Origin: Capnocytophaga catalasegens
Lineage (GTDB): Bacteria; Bacteroidota; Bacteroidia; Flavobacteriales; Flavobacteriaceae
Assembly: GCF_026005215.1 (NCBI RefSeq)
Contig: NZ_BPMA01000018.1
Coordinates: 1-64,000 of the forward strand
DNA: 64,000 nt
Direction of reading: 5' to 3'
The translations under genes were made by a program, and so were the position numbers. This document shows, piece by piece, positions 18,221-27,874 of the stretch. A model generated the notes under the pieces. The model made no database searches. It worked only from the letters and a program-made list of their open reading frames with translations, and was not told the origin of the DNA. Every line of letters starts with the position of its first letter. Within the stretch, counting starts at the first letter, position 1.

Positions 18221-18808
18221 TTATCTCTTTTTCTGGTCAGGAAAGTGCATACGATAACGCACACTGACTTTCCCTTTACTGATATTTGTCAATTTACCTT
18301 TTAATAATTGTTTTTTGAAAGAAGAAAGCTTATCTGTGAATAAAATTCCCTCAATATGGTCATATTCGTGCTGAATAACTCGCGCTGCCAAGCCTGAAAA
18401 AGTCTGCTGATGTAGATTGAATTGCTCATCTTGGTATTCAACAACAATAGTTCCTTTGCGTTTTACATCTTCATTTACACCAGGAATACTTAAACAACCT
18501 TCGTTAAAAGTCCATTCATCTCCTTTTTCTTCAATAATTCGAGCATTGATGAAGACTTTTTTGAAGTTGCTTAAAAATTCTTTTTCTGTTTCTAACAAAT
18601 CTTCATCTTGGGAAAAAGGTTCTGTATCTATGACAAACAAACGTATCGGCTTGCCTATTTGAGGTGCGGCAAGACCTACACCACTACTTGAATACATCGT
18701 ATCAAACATATTAGCAATTAACTCTTTAAGTTTCGGATAGTCTTTTTGTATAGGCTCACATACTTTTCGCAAGACAGGGTCTCCATACGCAACAATTGGT
18801 AATACCAT
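18221..18808 (-). CDS. def: Peptide deformylase
   Basis: The 195-residue enzyme removes the formyl group from the N-terminal Met of new proteins. All three family motifs are present: GVGLAAPQIG (about 44-53), EGCLSIPG with the metal-binding Cys, and QHEYDHIEG with the HExxH zinc/iron site. It is first in a leftward group with DUF5606 and pepA. A -7 element TATCTTTG (minus strand, 18829-18836) is 20 bp upstream of the ATG. Confidence 0.97.
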   Translation of the reverse strand: MVLPIVAYGDPVLRKVCEPIQKDYPKLKELIANMFDTMYSSSGVGLAAPQIGKPIRLFVIDTEPFSQDEDLLETEKEFLSNFKKVFINARIIEEKGDEWTFNEGCLSIPGVNEDVKRKGTIVVEYQDEQFNLHQQTFSGLAARVIQHEYDHIEGILFTDKLSSFKKQLLKGKLTNISKGKVSVRYRMHFPDQKKR

Positions 18809-18887
18809 AACTTTTCTTTTTAGGTCTGCAAAGATAGATAAATTTTGGAAAGTAAAAAGACTATAGTTAATTTTTTTAAAGATATAT

Positions 18888-18919
18888 TTGAAAAAAATCT
18901 GTCAAAACCCCTATCTTTG
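18888..18919 (+). promoter_or_regulatory. Promoter of the methyltransferase gene
   Basis: TTG (18888-18890), a 21-bp spacer and TATCTTTG (18912-18919) fit the consensus. Transcription would begin only about 6 bases before the ATG at 18932, which supports that start over the TTG at 18845. Confidence 0.65.
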
Positions 18920-18931
18920 CAAAAAAATATA

Positions 18932-19633
18932 ATGAAAGATTTATTTGGAAAAGCAATATATGACTATTTTTCAGGAAATTATACTGAAAATTTAAAGACT
19001 GAAACCGATATTTCTGAACAAGACGAGTTACCTCTCTCTTATCTTTTCAGAACTTACCAGCAGATGCCTTTTTTAGAAAAAAAAGCACTTGATATGGCTT
19101 CTGGCAAAATACTTGATGTAGGTTGTGGAGCAGGTTCGCATTCGGTATATTTGCAAGAAAAAAACATGGATGTTATAGCCATTGATATTTCACCCAAAGC
19201 TATTGAAGTATGCAAATTACGAGGTATAAAAAATGCTATAAATCAAGATATTATGCAAGTAAAAGGTAAATTTGACACCATTCTTCTGCTAATGAATGGC
19301 GCTGGTATCTGTGGAAGACTTCGTTATCTTGATATTTTTTTACAAAAATTAAAATCCCTTTTGAACGAAAATGGACAGATACTTACCGATTCGTCGGATA
19401 TTATCTATATGTTTGACCAAAATGAAGATGGAAGTTATGATATTCCGTTGCTTCACGATTATCGCGGAGAGGTCAATTATATTATTCGTTACAAAAATCA
19501 AGAAGAAGCTGCCTTTCCGTGGATGTATATTGATTTTAATACTTTACAAAATGCCACAATAGCTAATGGTATGACTTGTGAGTTAATTTTCGAAGGCGAA
19601 CATTTTGATTATTTAGCAAGAATTACAAAATAA
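18932..19633 (+). CDS. Class I SAM-dependent methyltransferase
   Basis: The product from the ATG at 18932 has 233 residues. It carries a Rossmann-type SAM site: motif I KILDVGCGAGSHSVYL, the acidic end of strand 2 AIDIS, and motif III-like DTILLLMNGAG. The substrate is not evident. The family includes methylases acting on small molecules, proteins and RNA. It converges on queE with only 5 bp between stop codons. Confidence 0.87.
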   Translation: MKDLFGKAIYDYFSGNYTENLKTETDISEQDELPLSYLFRTYQQMPFLEKKALDMASGKILDVGCGAGSHSVYLQEKNMDVIAIDISPKAIEVCKLRGIKNAINQDIMQVKGKFDTILLLMNGAGICGRLRYLDIFLQKLKSLLNENGQILTDSSDIIYMFDQNEDGSYDIPLLHDYRGEVNYIIRYKNQEEAAFPWMYIDFNTLQNATIANGMTCELIFEGEHFDYLARITK

Positions 19634-19638
19634 TTAGA

Positions 19639-20271
19639 TTACGGTATATTCATATATTTGTGCATTTGCAAAGAAACTTTCCACCTCGGATTTTCCATTA
19701 CATACGCAACAATTTCGGGTATCATTTTGTCTTTTCTACTCCATTCGGGTTGTAAATATAAAATACAATTTTCTCTTACCTTTTGTGCCATTTCTTCTGC
19801 AAAAATCAAATCGTGCCGATTGTAAATAATCATCTTAAGTTCATCGGCTTTACTGCAAACTTGTTCTGTGGGAAGTTTCGTTTTTTTGGGAGAAAGACAT
19901 ATCCAATCCCAAACACCTGTAAGAGTGTATGCCCCAGAGGTTTCTATATGCGTTTTCATACCTTTTTGTTTGAGCAAATTAGTCAAAGGAAACATATCCC
20001 ACATAAGTGGCTCTCCCCCAGTAACTACAATTGTTTTAGAATACTTAATAGATTCATTTACAATATTTTCTATATGAGTAGGCGGATGTAGATTTGCGTT
20101 CCAACTCTCTTTAACATCACACCAATGGCATCCTACATCACAACCTCCTAAACGAACAAAATATGCAGCTGTTCCTTTATAGAATCCTTCGCCTTGTATC
20201 GTATAAAATGCTTCCATCAACGGAAGCATTTCACCTTTTTCTACTAATAATTGTATCTCTTTATTCAACAT
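19639..20271 (-). CDS. queE: 7-carboxy-7-deazaguanine synthase (radical SAM)
   Basis: The 210-residue product is a radical SAM enzyme of the queuosine/7-deazapurine pathway, converting carboxytetrahydropterin to 7-carboxy-7-deazaguanine. The N-terminus shows AFYTIQGEGFYKGT, the cluster motif CDVGCHWC (Cx3Cx2C) and VVTGGEPL, and the C-terminus has YLQPEW and SLQMHKYMNIP. These together are specific to QueE. It follows the SPOR-domain gene by 43 bp on the same strand. Other queuosine genes are not in the window. Confidence 0.95.
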   Translation of the reverse strand: MLNKEIQLLVEKGEMLPLMEAFYTIQGEGFYKGTAAYFVRLGGCDVGCHWCDVKESWNANLHPPTHIENIVNESIKYSKTIVVTGGEPLMWDMFPLTNLLKQKGMKTHIETSGAYTLTGVWDWICLSPKKTKLPTEQVCSKADELKMIIYNRHDLIFAEEMAQKVRENCILYLQPEWSRKDKMIPEIVAYVMENPRWKVSLQMHKYMNIP

Positions 20272-20314
20272 ACTTTATCAGAAATCAAAAAATTAAAATT
20301 TTTCTTTTTATTCT

Positions 20315-21868
20315 TTAATTTTTTACTTCCATAATCCAAGCTTCTTTCAAGTCCTTGAATAATTGTTCATCTGTAGCTTTGAGCATACGAATATCCGCTC
20401 GTTTCCTTTCAGCTTCCTGATAAGTTACACTATATGATTCGTAAATATAATATATTTTTTTTACTTCATTAAAAAAGTATGAGGCTTTTATTCCTCTATC
20501 TTGAAGGCTCTGTACAAATCCTTGTGCATTTGATTCGGAAGAATAGGCTCCCAAAATGGTATAATACCCCGCACGGATATTGGTAAGTGCCACTGTATAA
20601 ACAGGTTGTGAAGATTTTTCTTTTTCAACTTTGCCGTCTGTTACTACTTTTTTTGAAAGATTTTTTGTTGAAATATCGCTTTTTGATAGATTTTCTTCTT
20701 GGTTTGTAATTATTTTCACAATATTTTTTGTTTCTTGCAAAATAGAATTTGATGGTTCTGCATTTGTAGTTGAAATCGTTGGAACAGCCAATGTACTCAT
20801 ATACAGATACGAAGGTGTTCCTTGTGAAGAAAATTTCATTGTCAATTCTGAGATTTCATTTGATAGTATTTCATTTTCGTCAGTAATATCAAGTGTAACA
20901 ATGTCAAAACCTAAGGTATTAAGACTATATGGCTTACGATTATACACATATTCATTATTTTCAGTAATAGAGCTATTGAGAAAATTTCCCACACTTCGCG
21001 TACTGGTTCGTAGTAATACTTCTCCTTTTGAAGAAGCCAACGAAAAAATACTTCCTTCTTTTGCTAAATCTGCTCCCAGAGCTCCCATAAGTAACTTCAT
21101 TGGAGTTTGGTTACTTTCGGGTATTTTAAATCCTTTAAATACAATTGATTTTGATTTTTTCTCTATGGGAATAAATCCATCATACGAAATAAATTTTTGT
21201 AAAGGACTACCTTCTTTTTCATAGATAAAAACAATAGACCAACCAGCCGAAACACCACCTTTTACCTCACCTATCGCCGAACGAATATTTGCCACAAAAT
21301 ATTCACCTTGCCAATTGGACAATTTTTCAACATGTGAAGTTATATCTGCATATGCAACATATGGAGCATTTTCTTGGTTTTTCACACCTTTTCCATCATA
21401 AATAATTTCTCCTACAATTGTCTGATATTCAGTCATATTAGGAAACTTAACTTTTACTACATCAAAGGGTTTGCGAGCTGAACTAACTGGCGTGTATTTC
21501 TTTCCAGATAATTTTCCTTCTTCATAAGGATAAGTAGCCGTCCAATACAACCCTACATAACGTATTGTCATTCTATCAGCAGTATTAAGGGTTAGGTATG
21601 CGCTACTTGATGAAAAATTGTGCGTAAAATCATCTATATTCACATAGGCCATTGTGAAATTATCATTTGTTTTAGCATTATCTTCAATCGAATTATAAGC
21701 CTTGTCTGTATTGGCAAAAATCGCTTTTCTATTGACAATTGAGTTACCAATTACAGTCATATCTCCTTGTAATTCAGACTGATAACGTATTTTAAAATCT
21801 TTACTTTGCCCAAGAATAACTTCTGAAAATAATAAGCAAAATACTATATTGAAATATTTGTAAATCAT
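20315..21868 (-). CDS. Exported adhesin-like protein with C-terminal SPOR domain
   Basis: The 517-residue product has a signal peptide (about 1-20). Residues about 25-375 have a beta-rich body that I associate with the N-terminal part of large flavobacterial surface adhesins: IVNRKAIFAN, AYVNIDDFTHNFSSSSAYL, IRYVGLYWTATYP and GGVSAGWSIVFIYEK. A low-complexity Ser/Lys-rich linker follows. The C-terminus (about 430-517) looks like a SPOR domain (YYTILGAYSSESNAQGFV, IYYIYESY), which binds denuded peptidoglycan. This suggests a periplasmic or envelope-anchored protein. Function unknown. Confidence 0.65.
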   Translation of the reverse strand: MIYKYFNIVFCLLFSEVILGQSKDFKIRYQSELQGDMTVIGNSIVNRKAIFANTDKAYNSIEDNAKTNDNFTMAYVNIDDFTHNFSSSSAYLTLNTADRMTIRYVGLYWTATYPYEEGKLSGKKYTPVSSARKPFDVVKVKFPNMTEYQTIVGEIIYDGKGVKNQENAPYVAYADITSHVEKLSNWQGEYFVANIRSAIGEVKGGVSAGWSIVFIYEKEGSPLQKFISYDGFIPIEKKSKSIVFKGFKIPESNQTPMKLLMGALGADLAKEGSIFSLASSKGEVLLRTSTRSVGNFLNSSITENNEYVYNRKPYSLNTLGFDIVTLDITDENEILSNEISELTMKFSSQGTPSYLYMSTLAVPTISTTNAEPSNSILQETKNIVKIITNQEENLSKSDISTKNLSKKVVTDGKVEKEKSSQPVYTVALTNIRAGYYTILGAYSSESNAQGFVQSLQDRGIKASYFFNEVKKIYYIYESYSVTYQEAERKRADIRMLKATDEQLFKDLKEAWIMEVKN

Positions 21869-21985
21869 CTGAAAAAAATTTAATCACAAACAGAGATAAA
21901 ACAAATTTTTCCTTATTCTATCTCAATTTGTGAGCATAACTATTGGTATTTCATACCAAATTTATAGTTAAATTTTGTGCAAAAA

Positions 21986-22282
21986 TTATTTTGCTTCTTC
22001 TATTTTTTGAATTTTTCGTGTGTATTCCAACGAAACAGCTGAGCGGTCAAACATTAACTTCCCCGCCATTGTTTCAATAATAATTGACGTATCAGTAAGT
22101 TCTGCTATTCTGCCGTGAAGCCCGCTTTTCATAACTACTCTATCACCTTTTTTGAGTGATTCGGCAAATTTTCGTTCTTGTTTTTGACGACTAATATTTT
22201 GCCAAAAAATAAAAGTCATCAATCCTAACATTAGTATAAGGAACATAAAATTAGCTCCTCCTGCTGCTTGTAATATTACCAT
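21986..22282 (-). CDS. yajC: Sec translocase accessory subunit YajC
   Basis: The 98-residue product has one N-terminal transmembrane segment (about 10-27) and the typical cytosolic domain with KKGDRVVMKSGLHGRIAEL and TSIIIETMAGKLMFDRSAV. YajC associates with SecDF and YidC at the inner membrane. It lies 33 bp after purC on the same strand. Confidence 0.95.
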   Translation of the reverse strand: MVILQAAGGANFMFLILMLGLMTFIFWQNISRQKQERKFAESLKKGDRVVMKSGLHGRIAELTDTSIIIETMAGKLMFDRSAVSLEYTRKIQKIEEAK

Positions 22283-22315
22283 AATTATATATATTTAGTA
22301 TTTTTGTTAATTTTT

Positions 22316-23281
22316 TTAGATTATATATCCTTTTTCGTTCAAGAAATCTGATACATTATTATAAATACGCTCTTGTATATTAGAAATATCAGCTTTTACA
22401 AAGGGTTCTCCCAAGATATTTTCGTACAATTCGATGTATCTATCCGAGATAGATTGTATATAGTCATCTGACATTTGAGGAATTTGCTGTCCATCTTTGC
22501 CTTGAAATCCTTGAGAAATAAGCCATTGACGTACAAATTCTTTAGATAATTGTCTTTGAGCTTCTCCGCTATCTTGACGTTCTTTATATCCTTCCTTATA
22601 GAAATATCGAGACGAATCGGGTGTATGTATCTCATCAATAAGGACAATTTTTCCGTCTTTGGTTTTTCCAAATTCGTACTTGGTATCAACTAATATAAGC
22701 CCTTGTTTATCAGCTATTTGCAAACCTCGTTCATACAATGCATAAGTATATTTTTCCAATATTTCATAATCTGCCTCGCTGACAATGCCTTGTTTGAGTA
22801 TTTCTTCTTTAGAAATATCCATATCGTGCTGTCCGTTATCAGCTTTGGTTGTTGGTGTTATTATTGGATTGAAAAAAATATCATTTTCTTTCATCCCTTC
22901 GGGGAGAGGTACTCCACATAATTTTCGTTTTCCTTGCTTGTATTCACGAAAAGCATATCCTGACAAATAGCCTCGAATTACCATTTCTACTTTAAACGGC
23001 TCACACCAATGTCCTATCGCTACATTAGGGTCTGGACTTGCCAATAGCCAATTAGGAACAATATCCTTTGTTAGTTCCATAAAACGAGTTGCTATCTGAT
23101 TAAGTATCTGCCCTTTATAAGGAATTCCCTTAGGTAATACAACATCAAACGCCGAAAGCCTATCTGTGGCAATCATCACAAGCAACTCATTATCAATAAA
23201 ATATACATCACGTACTTTTCCTTTATAAACTGATTTTTGTTTTGGAAAAGAAAAATTGGTATGTACAATGGTCTGTTTCAT
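22316..23281 (-). CDS. purC: Phosphoribosylaminoimidazole-succinocarboxamide synthase
   Basis: The enzyme joins CAIR and aspartate in de novo purine synthesis. The 321-residue product has the longer form found in Bacteroidota and fungi, with [39 protein letters not shown] and [15 protein letters not shown] -7 element TACATTTG (minus strand, 23310-23317) lies 28 bp upstream of the ATG. yajC follows and may be cotranscribed. Confidence 0.97.
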   Translation of the reverse strand: MKQTIVHTNFSFPKQKSVYKGKVRDVYFIDNELLVMIATDRLSAFDVVLPKGIPYKGQILNQIATRFMELTKDIVPNWLLASPDPNVAIGHWCEPFKVEMVIRGYLSGYAFREYKQGKRKLCGVPLPEGMKENDIFFNPIITPTTKADNGQHDMDISKEEILKQGIVSEADYEILEKYTYALYERGLQIADKQGLILVDTKYEFGKTKDGKIVLIDEIHTPDSSRYFYKEGYKERQDSGEAQRQLSKEFVRQWLISQGFQGKDGQQIPQMSDDYIQSISDRYIELYENILGEPFVKADISNIQERIYNNVSDFLNEKGYII

Positions 23282-23467
23282 AGAATAATTAAAGTTTTAT
23301 CTGGGTTTGCAAATGTACAAAATTTTATTATTTTAACGATTAAAAATTTCGTTTTCTTTATTATTCTGACATATAATTATTCTTTAATACCTATTTTTCA
23401 TAAACTTTTATTGTTCAGAAAAGTATTTTTTTCTTAAAAATCTGCTTTTTATTATTGTTATGATTAT

Positions 23468-24424
23468 TTAAATTTCTTGTTCAATATTTTTGTATGCACT
23501 GATAATAGCCTTAACTAACGGATGACGGATAACATCTTTGTCACCTAAATGCAACACCCCAATGCCCTTCGTATTTTTCAAAATAAGTAATGCTTCTTTA
23601 AGTCCGCTGATTACACGTTTAGGCAAATCAACTTGACCAGGATCCCCAGTTATCATAAACTTAGCATTTTTCCCCATTCGAGTTAAAAACATTTTCATCT
23701 GTGCATGTGTAGTATTTTGAGCCTCATCCAAGATGACAAAAGCATTGTCAAGTGTTCTTCCCCTCATAAATGCAAGAGGCGCTATTTGTATAGTACCATT
23801 CTCTAAAAAATGGCGCAATTTTTCCCCTGGAATCATATCATACAACGCATCGTAAAGAGGTTGCATGTATGGGTCTAGTTTTTCTTTCAAATCTCCTGGT
23901 AAAAAACCTAAATTCTCACCCGCTTCTACGGCAGGTCGTGTCAAAATAATTCGTTTTACTTGTCTCTCTTTCAATGCTTTAACTGCCAAAGCCACTCCAG
24001 TATAAGTTTTGCCTGTTCCTGCGGGACCTATGGCAAAAACCATATCATTTTTTTGCATTAACTCTACCAATTTTCGTTGATTGGGTGTTTGCGGACGAAT
24101 AATTTTCCCTCCCACCCCATGTATTATAATATCACTTATTTTCGATTGACCAGGCTCGTTTATTTCGAAATTATCAGTAGTTAAAATTCGTTCTAAAGAA
24201 TTGGTATCCAATTGATTATATTTACTAAAATGAACAATAAGCAACTCTATTCGATGTTCAAATTCATCTAGTAATTCTTTATCACCAAAAGCCATTATCT
24301 GATTACCTCGTGCTACAATTTTCAATTTTGGAAAATAATTTTTCAATAAATCAATATTATTATTATTTTCTCCAAAAAACACTTGCGGACTGACTTGTGT
24401 TAATTCTATAATTCTCTGATTCAA
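23468..24424 (-). CDS. PhoH-family ATPase
   Basis: The 318-residue product has the PhoH core: Walker A AIGPAGTGKTYTGVA (about 135-150), TRPAVEAGE, the Walker B-like VILDEAQNTTHAQMK, and the sensor-like MITGDPGQVDLP. These are cytosolic predicted ATPases linked to RNA metabolism and phosphate stress in other bacteria. The N-terminal KH-like/PIN-less extension of about 115 residues is normal for the family. A TACCTTTG -7 element (minus strand, 24456-24463) lies upstream. Confidence 0.94.
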   Translation of the reverse strand: MNQRIIELTQVSPQVFFGENNNNIDLLKNYFPKLKIVARGNQIMAFGDKELLDEFEHRIELLIVHFSKYNQLDTNSLERILTTDNFEINEPGQSKISDIIIHGVGGKIIRPQTPNQRKLVELMQKNDMVFAIGPAGTGKTYTGVALAVKALKERQVKRIILTRPAVEAGENLGFLPGDLKEKLDPYMQPLYDALYDMIPGEKLRHFLENGTIQIAPLAFMRGRTLDNAFVILDEAQNTTHAQMKMFLTRMGKNAKFMITGDPGQVDLPKRVISGLKEALLILKNTKGIGVLHLGDKDVIRHPLVKAIISAYKNIEQEI

Positions 24425-24583
24425 TGTTTTTAATTATTTATAAATTATCAAAGCCCAAAGGTAATCATTTTGTTGAAAAAAACTTTCAAAAAAAGATAAA
24501 AAATTGCTATGGGTTTTGTAGGTTTGCAAAAAATTTATCAACTATACTTTGTTAATAAATCTGTGAATAACGTTTTCAGGACA

Positions 24584-25417
24584 ATGCATATTATTACTTT
24601 GACAACTGATTTTGGTGAGCGAGATTACTCCGTAGGTGCTCTCAAAGGTAAGCTATACAGCCTTATTTCCAATGCTCGAATTGTAGATATTTCACATCAA
24701 ATAGAACTTTTCAACATAATGCAAGCCGCTTACGTACTGCGCAATGCGTACAAATATTTCCCTACCGAAACAATACATATTATCGGGATTGATGACGAAT
24801 TGCATTCTGAGAAAAGTCTGCTAATAGCTTATTATCAAAATCAGTATTTTATCTGTGCTGATAACGGATTTTTTTCCCTCCTTTTTGAAGAAAATATCCC
24901 TTGCGATGTATATAAAATTCCTTTTTCAGGGCAAAATTCTACCTTTCCTACACTTGATTTCGCAACATATGTGGCTGAAAAAATCACATTGAAAATTCCT
25001 CTTGAACAAATAGGAGAACGTACTGAAAATCATATTTTTACTAACGATTATACTCCTTTTGCAAACAAAAAACGTATTGATGGAAAAGTAATTTATATAG
25101 ATCATTACGGCAATGTGATTTCTAATATTTCGAAAAAACTCATTGAAAAACATGCACAAGGAAGGCGTTTTGATGTATTCTTTAAAGGGGTTGATTTCAA
25201 AAATATTTCTATACAAGAAATATATACACAATACAACGATATTGAATTCAAGTCAAATAAAAAAATATTAGCTAATGAAATACTTATTTTCAATCAGTTA
25301 CAACATTTAGAACTGGCTATCTATCGCGGAAATCCACTAACGATCGGGGCAGCTTCCACTTTATTTGGTATCGAATACCGAAGTCCTGTAAGTATCCAAT
25401 TTATTGATAATCAATAA
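24584..25417 (+). CDS. SAM hydroxide adenosyltransferase (DUF62 family)
   Basis: The 277-residue product from the ATG at 24584 (MHIITLTTDFG) matches the DUF62 family, which hydrolyses S-adenosylmethionine to adenosine and methionine and is related to fluorinases and chlorinases. Visible motifs are TTDFGERDYSVGALKG, a VDISHQIELFNIMQAAYVL segment, and DHYGNVISNI in the C-terminal domain. A longer frame from 24509 adds 25 residues that do not fit the family. A TAGGTTTG element at 24519-24526 may be the -7 box, though no -33 element is properly spaced. It converges on priA with 6 bp between stops. Confidence 0.88.
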   Translation: MHIITLTTDFGERDYSVGALKGKLYSLISNARIVDISHQIELFNIMQAAYVLRNAYKYFPTETIHIIGIDDELHSEKSLLIAYYQNQYFICADNGFFSLLFEENIPCDVYKIPFSGQNSTFPTLDFATYVAEKITLKIPLEQIGERTENHIFTNDYTPFANKKRIDGKVIYIDHYGNVISNISKKLIEKHAQGRRFDVFFKGVDFKNISIQEIYTQYNDIEFKSNKKILANEILIFNQLQHLELAIYRGNPLTIGAASTLFGIEYRSPVSIQFIDNQ

Positions 25418-25423
25418 AATAAA

Positions 25424-27874
25424 TCATAAATCGACATTATAACTTATCTTAACAGGGCGATATGTCGCAATCGAATAAAAACTCTGTTCTACTCGAAGTA
25501 TGTATTTTTTTATATTTGAAGGAGAAATACTTTGCGGAAATTTGACCAAAATATGCTTAATATATTCATTTCTAATACGTGAAATAGACGGAAATTCAGG
25601 ACCTAATAGTTCCACAAGCGAATTATTAAATCCGTTTCGTAACGATTGAGCAAACCACTCCGACGCTTGATTTATACGCAACTCTTCTCTATGTTTGAAT
25701 GTGATACGAATAAGTCGATACAGCGGAGGATAATGAAAATCTTTTCGTTCGTGAAGTTGTTCTTTTACCATTGTATCATACTGAAAATTAGCCACTTGCT
25801 GCAATACTGACTGATACGGATTGTACGTCTGTATCAAGACTTTGCCCTGATGGTGATGTCTTCCTGCACGCCCTGCTATTTGCGTAAGTAGCTGAAAACT
25901 ACGCTCTACGGCTCTAAAATCAGGTTGATGTATCAGCAAATCAGCATTCAAGATTCCAACTAAGCTAACATTCTCAAAATCAAGACCTTTGCTTACCATT
26001 TGCGTACCTACCAAGATATCCGTTTCATAATTTTCAAATTTGGATATTATTTTCTCATATCCATATTTTCCTTTGGTGGTATCTTGATCCATTCTGTCAA
26101 TACGAGCTTGTGGGAAAATTCGATTTAATTCTTCTTCAATTTGCTCAGTACCAACACCTTTCATACTTATATGGGAACTTCCGCACGCCATGCAAGTTTG
26201 AGGTACAGCCTGCGAATATCCGCAATAATGGCAACGAAGATGCTTCTGCAACTGATGATAAGTAAGGCTCACATCGCAATTAGGACACTGAGGAATATAC
26301 CCACACGTATCACATAACAAAAATGGAGCATAACCTCTTCTGTTTTGAAATAAAATAACTTGTTTTTTAGCTTGTAAAGTTTCAGTAATTGCCTCAACAA
26401 GCGTATCTGAAAAATGCCCATTCATTTGTTTTTTTTTGACTTTATCTTTCATGTCAATAAGCTGAATTTCAGGCTGTAATATATTTACATAACGCTCTCG
26501 AAGTACTACACATCCATATTTCTCTATTTGTGTATTATAATATGATTCTAACGAAGGAGTTGCCGAACCTAGCAATACTTGAGCTTTGTGTTGCATTGCC
26601 AAAACCAATGCAGTATCGCGGGCTTGTAAACGAGGCGGATTTTCCATTTGTTTATAAGAAACATCATGTTCTTCATCAACAATAATTAGTCCTAAATTAG
26701 TAAATGGTAGAAAAACAGCCGATTGCACACCTATTATCAGTTGTGTTTTAGGAGAATTGGCAAGTAAATTATTCCAAACCTCTACTCGCTCGTTAATTGT
26801 ATATTTGGTATGATACACACTCATTTTTTCTCCAAAAAATCGCTCTAATCGATGTATAAGTTGCACCGAAACAGCTATTTCAGGAAGCAAATACAATACT
26901 TGTTTGCCTTGTGAGAGTATTTTTTCTATTTGTTTTATATAAATTTCTGTTTTTCCTGATGAGGCTACTCCGTGAAGTAATACAACTGATTTTTCTTGAA
27001 AATATCGATTAATTTCATCTAAGACAAAAGACTGATTTTCCGTAAGTTTAAATATTTTTTCTTCACTTTGTTGAAACGATACTCTATCGGTTTGAAGGTA
27101 ATATTCTTCAAAAATATTTTTTTTCACTAAAGAAGCTAAAACAGACGATGAGGTCTGTGCTTTTTCAAGTAAATCAGAGGCTTTTATTTGAGCTATTTTA
27201 TGAGATTGCATTGAAAAGAAAGCGAGTATTAATTTTCGTTGTTCTATGGCTCGAACAGAGAGAGATTCTATCATTCTTTTCAATGCATCATCTGACTGAT
27301 ATTCAGCATTTAACCGAATATATTTTACTAATTTAGGTTGATATTTTTCATGTATTTTCTCTGTTAATCGAATAGCCTTTTTTTCAACTAATGATTTTAT
27401 TACAGAAATCGGATTTTTTTTATGAATAATCTTACCTATTTCTTGTGTTGAAAGCGAACTTGCTCTTCCTAATGCTTCATATACAAGGAATTCATTATCA
27501 GTAAGTTGCTTTGTATCTATTTCTTGTGAGGCTCTTTCGACCATCGTTTCACTCTCTAACAGAAAAGCACTTGGCAATGCCATTTTTAACACTTCGCCTT
27601 GGCAAGCCATATAATAATTACTAACCCACTGATATAAAGATAATTGAAAAGAAGTTATAATTGGTTTTTCATCTAAAATATATTCAATTTCTTTGGTCTG
27701 ATAAACAGGTTTTTGATTATGTATTTTTTGTACAACTGCTGTATATATTTTTGATTTACCAAACGACACAGCTACTCGCATACCCTCTTTTAAGAAAAGA
27801 GCTTCGTCTTGATTAATTTGGTACGTATATAACTGACGAAGCGGTAAAGGCAATATGACATCAACAAAAAACAT
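25424..27874 (-). CDS. priA: Primosomal replication protein N' (PriA helicase)
   Basis: The 816-residue DNA helicase restarts stalled replication forks. It has an N-terminal DNA-binding domain (VILPLPLRQLYTYQI), Walker A GVASSGKTEIY (about residue 300), Walker B VDEEHDVSYKQ, the zinc-binding cysteines (CDTCG, CPNCD, CHYCG, CMACG) and helicase motifs V-VI (VGTQMVSKGLDF, QIAGRAGR). It overlaps the upstream YihY-like gene by one base (TGATG), so the two are translationally coupled. Confidence 0.97.
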   Translation of the reverse strand: MFFVDVILPLPLRQLYTYQINQDEALFLKEGMRVAVSFGKSKIYTAVVQKIHNQKPVYQTKEIEYILDEKPIITSFQLSLYQWVSNYYMACQGEVLKMALPSAFLLESETMVERASQEIDTKQLTDNEFLVYEALGRASSLSTQEIGKIIHKKNPISVIKSLVEKKAIRLTEKIHEKYQPKLVKYIRLNAEYQSDDALKRMIESLSVRAIEQRKLILAFFSMQSHKIAQIKASDLLEKAQTSSSVLASLVKKNIFEEYYLQTDRVSFQQSEEKIFKLTENQSFVLDEINRYFQEKSVVLLHGVASSGKTEIYIKQIEKILSQGKQVLYLLPEIAVSVQLIHRLERFFGEKMSVYHTKYTINERVEVWNNLLANSPKTQLIIGVQSAVFLPFTNLGLIIVDEEHDVSYKQMENPPRLQARDTALVLAMQHKAQVLLGSATPSLESYYNTQIEKYGCVVLRERYVNILQPEIQLIDMKDKVKKKQMNGHFSDTLVEAITETLQAKKQVILFQNRRGYAPFLLCDTCGYIPQCPNCDVSLTYHQLQKHLRCHYCGYSQAVPQTCMACGSSHISMKGVGTEQIEEELNRIFPQARIDRMDQDTTKGKYGYEKIISKFENYETDILVGTQMVSKGLDFENVSLVGILNADLLIHQPDFRAVERSFQLLTQIAGRAGRHHHQGKVLIQTYNPYQSVLQQVANFQYDTMVKEQLHERKDFHYPPLYRLIRITFKHREELRINQASEWFAQSLRNGFNNSLVELLGPEFPSISRIRNEYIKHILVKFPQSISPSNIKKYILRVEQSFYSIATYRPVKISYNVDL

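Noticed and set aside
18845-18931. TTG start giving a 29-residue N-terminal extension of the methyltransferase
   Set aside because: A well-formed promoter lies inside the extension, so translation should begin at the ATG at 18932.
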